A program made the translations under genes and the position numbers. Source: Haberlea rhodopensis (lineage: Eukaryota; Streptophyta; Magnoliopsida; Lamiales; Gesneriaceae). Taken from it: DNA of 64,000 nucleotides. This document shows positions 59,580 to 64,000 of this stretch, piece after piece. Location of the stretch: the NCBI GenBank assembly GCA_907163345.1, contig CAJQUN010000129.1:1674001-1738000 (forward strand), written 5' to 3'. The notes under the pieces were generated by a model. It was not told where the DNA came from. It did not search any database and worked only from the letters and a program-made list of their open reading frames with translations. Numbering within the stretch: the stretch's first letter is position 1; each line of letters starts with the position of its first letter.

Positions 59580-60859
59580 GCTTGTGAACTTTTGTAAACA
59601 AACCCCGGATTCGTCCATAGCTGATTGGTTCACAACAGAAGCTACCGAGGATAACGCCTAGGTCACCCATCAATAAGTAGGAATTAGATGTATTTTCCAG
59701 TGTGAGTTTACATGGTTAACGGATTTCTTGGGGGTGCAGTGCAAATTGTTACAAGGAATATTGGGAACAGTATGTGTGTAAATTCAGATGAAACTTGAAG
59801 TGAAATTATAACACACTCAGATGATAAGTACAATTATGTGAGAATTCCGGAAAGTTTTATTCTCATTTCAAGTGACGAACCCCGATTTACCACATGCGGT
59901 TTGTGAGGTACAAAACACCAAATTCGTGTCTAATTTATGTGACACGCGCTTTCTTATCCTTCTGGACTTTGAAATTACATAGTAAAATGTTAATTGTACC
60001 CTTGACGGAGTAAAATGCACCATGTCATGTGGTTTTGGCCAAGTGTAATTTATCTTCCTATGAATTGAAAATAGACAAATACTCCTAATGGTTTGTAAAT
60101 ATATGCTAAAAATCCCTCCTATTTTCGTAACATCAAGCCAATTTTTTTTTGAAATTATAGAGGGGGTAATATGCTATATTTTTCAAATAACATGGGGAAA
60201 AATACAGATTTATAAATCACATACGGTTAAGCGCCTATTAACGATACCACAAGGGTAAATTGCGAATGACTCTCATTTTAACTACAGCCCTTCGGCAAGA
60301 TTTTTGCTTTCATGCATATGCTAACTTAAAGACTATTTTTCTGCAATTATAAATTATAGACAAACTACTATTTGTAAAGATTAACAAGTAAAAGAGATGC
60401 TAAACTCAAACTAAATCTTACAATTTCACTTATTTAAGCGAATGATAAAAATACCACTTTTTGCGTAAATCCAGCACTAAACTGCATTTTTTATTCATTC
60501 TTGCATAAAAAATCTTTTTTTGTTTGGTTGTATTCTTGCATCAAGAATTGCCAGTATATAGATAATATCAATGAAACTGCTGCTACCCCACCTCAGACTT
60601 CAAGAAACAGTTTAGCTCTGGTACATATCGCAGAATTGTCTCAATTTACTTGTCTTTATACTGTTGAGACTCGTGTTATCCAGACAAATTTACTATGTAT
60701 TTTCTTGTTTCTGATGATTTGAACGAGGACTAAATGAATACTCACAATTTTCTTACAGGATTTTATATACTTAATCTTCACATGTTTAACATTCCTCTGC
60801 CTGTTTTCAATCCAGAAATCTTACATGGGAATTCTTGACATACTGTTCTTTGTTAACTC
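59580..60859. other. Spacer between ATL-like copies
   Basis: 59990-60260 carries a diverged copy of the foldback repeat seen at 19490-19820. No gene. Confidence 0.45.
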
Positions 60860-61949
60860 TATCTTTTAAACTACCAGATAAACTACCCCAAAATAACTGT
60901 ACTTGTACCAATCTTTCTTGCAATGACACTCTAAATTATTGAACACCCATTGTAAATTTTCCTTACGGTGGAGATTTCTATGTACAGTATATTGACTATT
61001 TGGATCCACACATAAAGCTCTATGATCCTGGAAATTGCCTTATGAGACGTTTGACGAACAACTTGAACCTATCATCTTATCCTTTTAAGGCCATTACATA
61101 TGAAAACAACATTCTATATTTGTCCTTCAAATCCAAACAATATCACACAGTTTGATATGGTCCCCACCGGATGTCTTAGCAACTCCACTAGTTTCACCGT
61201 GGCCACTTCCTTTGCCACATCTGATTTACTTTTGGCATATGATTGTGAGGTCTTGGGCATGTGGCAACTTCCCGTTTTCTGGTTGGGGCAGTTTGATTTC
61301 GATGGAGGTGACAGGTAGTGGTTATCTTTATTTGACCTGGAATAACAATGTCTGCAAATCCTGTGAAAAAACTGATCAAAAACCAATACATTCCTAGTTC
61401 ATTGGTGAAATCTCGATCATCAAAATTTTCTGTATCATCCTGATCAAATTTTTTTTTTTAAAAAAACTTATCAAAAAAAATTTCTTATCCCTGAACTTGA
61501 TTGATTTGCAGGAGATTCAACCAGTTTTTGGGCAGCATATGCTGCATCACCAATTTTCATGCCATCAGTTGTTTTTATGGGCATAGTGTTTGCAATCTCT
61601 TTATTGTTCCTGCTAAAATGTAGAGGCAGCAGAAATGAGATAAACTCATCTGATATCCAGTCGGGGACTGCAACAGTCACTACGGCACCATCACATCAAG
61701 AAGGATTGGATGACTCCAATCAATACTTGTACAGCATTGGTAGTTATTACTGAAAGTAAAACAAATTCAGTGCCTGATTCCTCTTCGTACATCTGCACAA
61801 TATGCCTGGAAGGATACTACAATCCCAAAGATATTGTCAGAATCGTAGCCAAATGTGAGCATTGCTTCCATGCCGACTGCATTGAATTGTGGTTAAGAAA
61901 AAATATTACATGTCCTGTCTGCAGAACAGCACTTACTGATGTTGAATAG
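60860..61949 (+). pseudogene. ATL20-22-like RING-H2 gene, frameshifted
   Basis: From about 60860 the GUB_WAK part reads in three successive frames: FPYGGDFYVQYIDYLD and KLYDPGNCLMRRL (preceded by a TGA at 60940-60942), then FYICPSNPNNITQFDMVPTG (61100-61310), then YLYLTWNNNVCKSC. Exon 2 (61512-61949) has a membrane helix FMPSVVFMGIVFAISLLFLL, shifts frame after DDSNQY and ends in a complete RING-H2 (CTICLEGYY, CEHCFHADCIELW, CPVC). No signal-peptide exon is seen. The E3-ligase end is preserved, but at least two frameshifts and a stop prevent a full product. Confidence 0.8.
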
Positions 61950-62245
61950 TAACCATCTGAAATTTTAGATTTTTAAATCATTTCTCCTTCGTTTCCTACT
62001 TTATACTTGATCTTTTATTTAATTTTTTCATAGTTTTTAGGGACTGAAATAGTTTACAGCTCATATTGACTATTTGTACGAGGAAATAGGGTGTGAATGG
62101 AATTTGCGTTTTCAAGTTATACGATTATTTTTGCATGCAGAATGAAGGAACTACTGAAATAGAAATTCAATCGTTTCAAATTCCAAATAAAATTAATTAT
62201 CTAAAGGACTTTTTGTCTCATTAAACTTGTCTTCTACCTTTAAAC
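61950..62245. other. Spacer between second and third ATL-like copies
   Basis: No gene seen. Confidence 0.4.
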
Positions 62246-62369
62246 TTGTCCAACTCCTCTCTTTTCTTCTTCATTTTCCCTGCTACAATACATTCCAAGG
62301 ATTCGTGTCCAACTTCAAATTGCGGAAAGTACTTTGTTCCCGATTACCTACCCTTTCAAGCTCGAATAT
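62246..62369 (+). pseudogene. Third ATL-like copy cut off after its first 40 codons
   Basis: Encodes a hydrophobic leader (SSLFFFIFPATIHS) and KDSCPTSNCGKYFVPDYLPF, the start of a GUB_WAK domain, and then meets an LTR terminus at 62370. The continuation, if kept, would lie beyond the window. Confidence 0.65.
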
Positions 62370-64000
62370 TGTCACGCCCCGAGACCGGGGTCAATAACAC
62401 CGGCATTGATTTCCATAAACAACTTGAAATCAATAAGCCTCGTAATATCGTAATAAACAAAAACCAGTCTATATTCCATAAACAAATAAATCATTGTCTT
62501 TACAACTGAATTAAAAACGCGAAATTAAAACTTAACATCTTAAATAGTAAAATCGTACTTAAATAAAGTCTGGGGATCTTAATTCTTAGAAATACGCAGC
62601 GGATATATCACCAACCCCAAAATTGGTGTTCTTCTTCGGCTTCAACTTCTTCCTCAGCTTTATCTGGGGATGTAGAGTAAGGGGTTGAGTGCTTTGGAAA
62701 ACACTCAGCAAGTGGGGGACAATCGATATGATAACATAATAAATATTCATAATTTTCCAAAACATATTTCAAACGTAATCTTGATATGAATGCCTCTTGA
62801 CATAATTGCTCCGTCGAGCCATAACATAACATCTCATATCATTCATAATTTTTCTTATACTTAAGCACAATAAATCATCTAGTTTCCTCTTGGTACTGAT
62901 ATCAGTCTCTAGAATTATCCCTCATAGAGAAGAGGTCATGCATCGGCTTACCCACGAATAAAGGGTCTGGAAACTCCAGAAACAACGATTAACCACCGTA
63001 TAAGGTCATGCAAACGGTTATTTCCCACCGCATCAGGGTCATAAAGGAATCCATTCCAATCAGATTTCAAAGTTTAAAGTGCTTACAAATTAATACTTTT
63101 CTTAGTTTCAACATAGTTCATATCGATCGAGATTTCAAAACATACTATAGTTTTTCAAAAACGAAAAGAATAAATAGCAAAAGCCCACTTACAGATTGAA
63201 GACGTGTTTGATCAATCGAGGGTACGAAACGAACGGATTCTTTCTATCCTCGAGTGAACAGTAATCACACACTTTCAGTGCGTGTTACGGTGTGAAATTC
63301 AATGCACTAACTGGCTGCCAAATCGAACAGAAGCTGGAAGTTCTCGGCTGGAACAAGTCGATGGTTTAGGTTGCTGAAACTTGGCCAAAATCACTTGGTT
63401 TTAGTTCTCAAAACTTGCTGATAATTTGGAAAGGATTTGGACAGAATTGTATCTGAACTTTGGTGGTTTTTCAAGTGATAATCTGCACCTTCGAAAATTT
63501 TGGCAGAAGATGCAGAACTCGATCTGTTTCTGTGGAAGAGTTTCGAATGGATTGCTTAAAGATTTTGGGACAGATTGCTCACACTTTCGAACATGGGCTG
63601 CTGGAAGGATTTACGAAAACAAAAGCAGAAGCTACGGCTTGATCTCGGTGATGGTTGCTGGATTAAATCGATGAACAAGTCTGTGGAAAAGGTTCTGGAA
63701 ACAAGGCAGAACTTTGGCATAGATGAGGGATTTCTTCGTGACTTTATAGGCTATGAAGGAGAGAATTTGTGATGTAAAAACATCAAGGTTGGCACCTATA
63801 TTTATACAGGTTGGTTGGAACAAATCTGGAACATTAAGGTGAGGATTTTCGAAACTTTGGAAGCAAATCTGTACAGATTTGATGGCAGATTCTGGAACGA
63901 TTTTGGAGTGATGCTAGAGAGGTGGAAGAAGGCTAAATACTAGGCTTAATGATGAAGTTCTTGTGCAAGTTTATCAAGAGATTTATCGAGGTGAAATCCT
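62370..64000 (-). mobile_element. Ty3/gypsy LTR (or element) end, runs off the window
   Basis: The boundary is TGTCACGCCCCGAGACCGGG at 62370. On the minus strand a TATA-like TATAAATATAGG (about 63794-63805) precedes sequence with CCCCCACTTGCTGAGTG, which ends ...GGGGCGTGACA. This fits an LTR transcribed on the minus strand. Length is at least 1.6 kb. Whether it is a solo LTR or a full element cannot be seen. ORFs inside are not recognisable. Confidence 0.6.

Overview
The window is nuclear DNA of a eudicot plant. The evidence is intron-containing genes with GT-AG junctions, plant-only families (Dof, SR protein RS31, JAM-type bHLH, SINAT, GUB_WAK/ATL), an intron-less tRNA-Gly with plant-type flanks, very AT-rich spacers, and abundant plant transposons (Ty1/copia, Ty3/gypsy, hAT, MULE-like, Emigrant/Lemi, SINE). 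The protein style fits an asterid, but the species cannot be fixed by eye.

Layout: 0-1.5 kb, single-exon BCS1-type AAA ATPase. 1.5-5.1 kb, spacer with two hAT-type MITEs that have 8-bp target duplications. 5.1-7.7 kb, SR splicing factor RS31, with site II motifs upstream and a long first coding intron. 8-11.2 kb, poorly conserved spacer ending in an orphan potato-inhibitor-II-like exon. 11.3-16.4 kb, decayed gypsy-type gag with introns, a tandem array, an antisense integrase tail and a minisatellite. 16.7-17.5 kb, remnants of an eS21 and a B12D gene. 18-18.7 kb, an Emigrant/Lemi element. 20.1-21.4 kb, a Dof transcription factor. 22-27.7 kb, hAT remnants and a 2-kb solo LTR. 28.4-34.6 kb, an R2R3-MYB gene split by a very young 5.1-kb copia element. 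35.9-36.4 kb, a 245-bp near-perfect palindrome just behind a small conserved gene. 37.05 kb, tRNA-Gly(CCC). 40.8-42.3 kb, an uncharacterised two-exon gene with a C-terminal membrane anchor. 43-48 kb, LTR and hAT debris. 48.8-50.5 kb, a JAM/bHLH13-like repressor. 52-54.5 kb, a MULE-like element with opposed GTGCACGAAAAT arrays nested in a hAT MITE. 55-56 kb, molybdenum-cofactor gene CNX3. 56.8-58.2 kb, SINAT pseudogene and a SINE. 58.7-64 kb, a cluster of three GUB_WAK/ATL-like genes: one without a RING, one frameshifted, one cut by a gypsy LTR.

The genes do not form a pathway; this is ordinary plant gene order. The main themes are gene death by transposons (MYB, third ATL copy), gene decay (SINAT, eS21, B12D, second ATL copy) and foldback structures able to make double-stranded RNA (35.9 kb and 53.0-53.9 kb). 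I found no convincing new multi-gene system. The MYB/copia disruption, the opposed arrays, the palindrome and the RING-less ATL relative deserve most attention.
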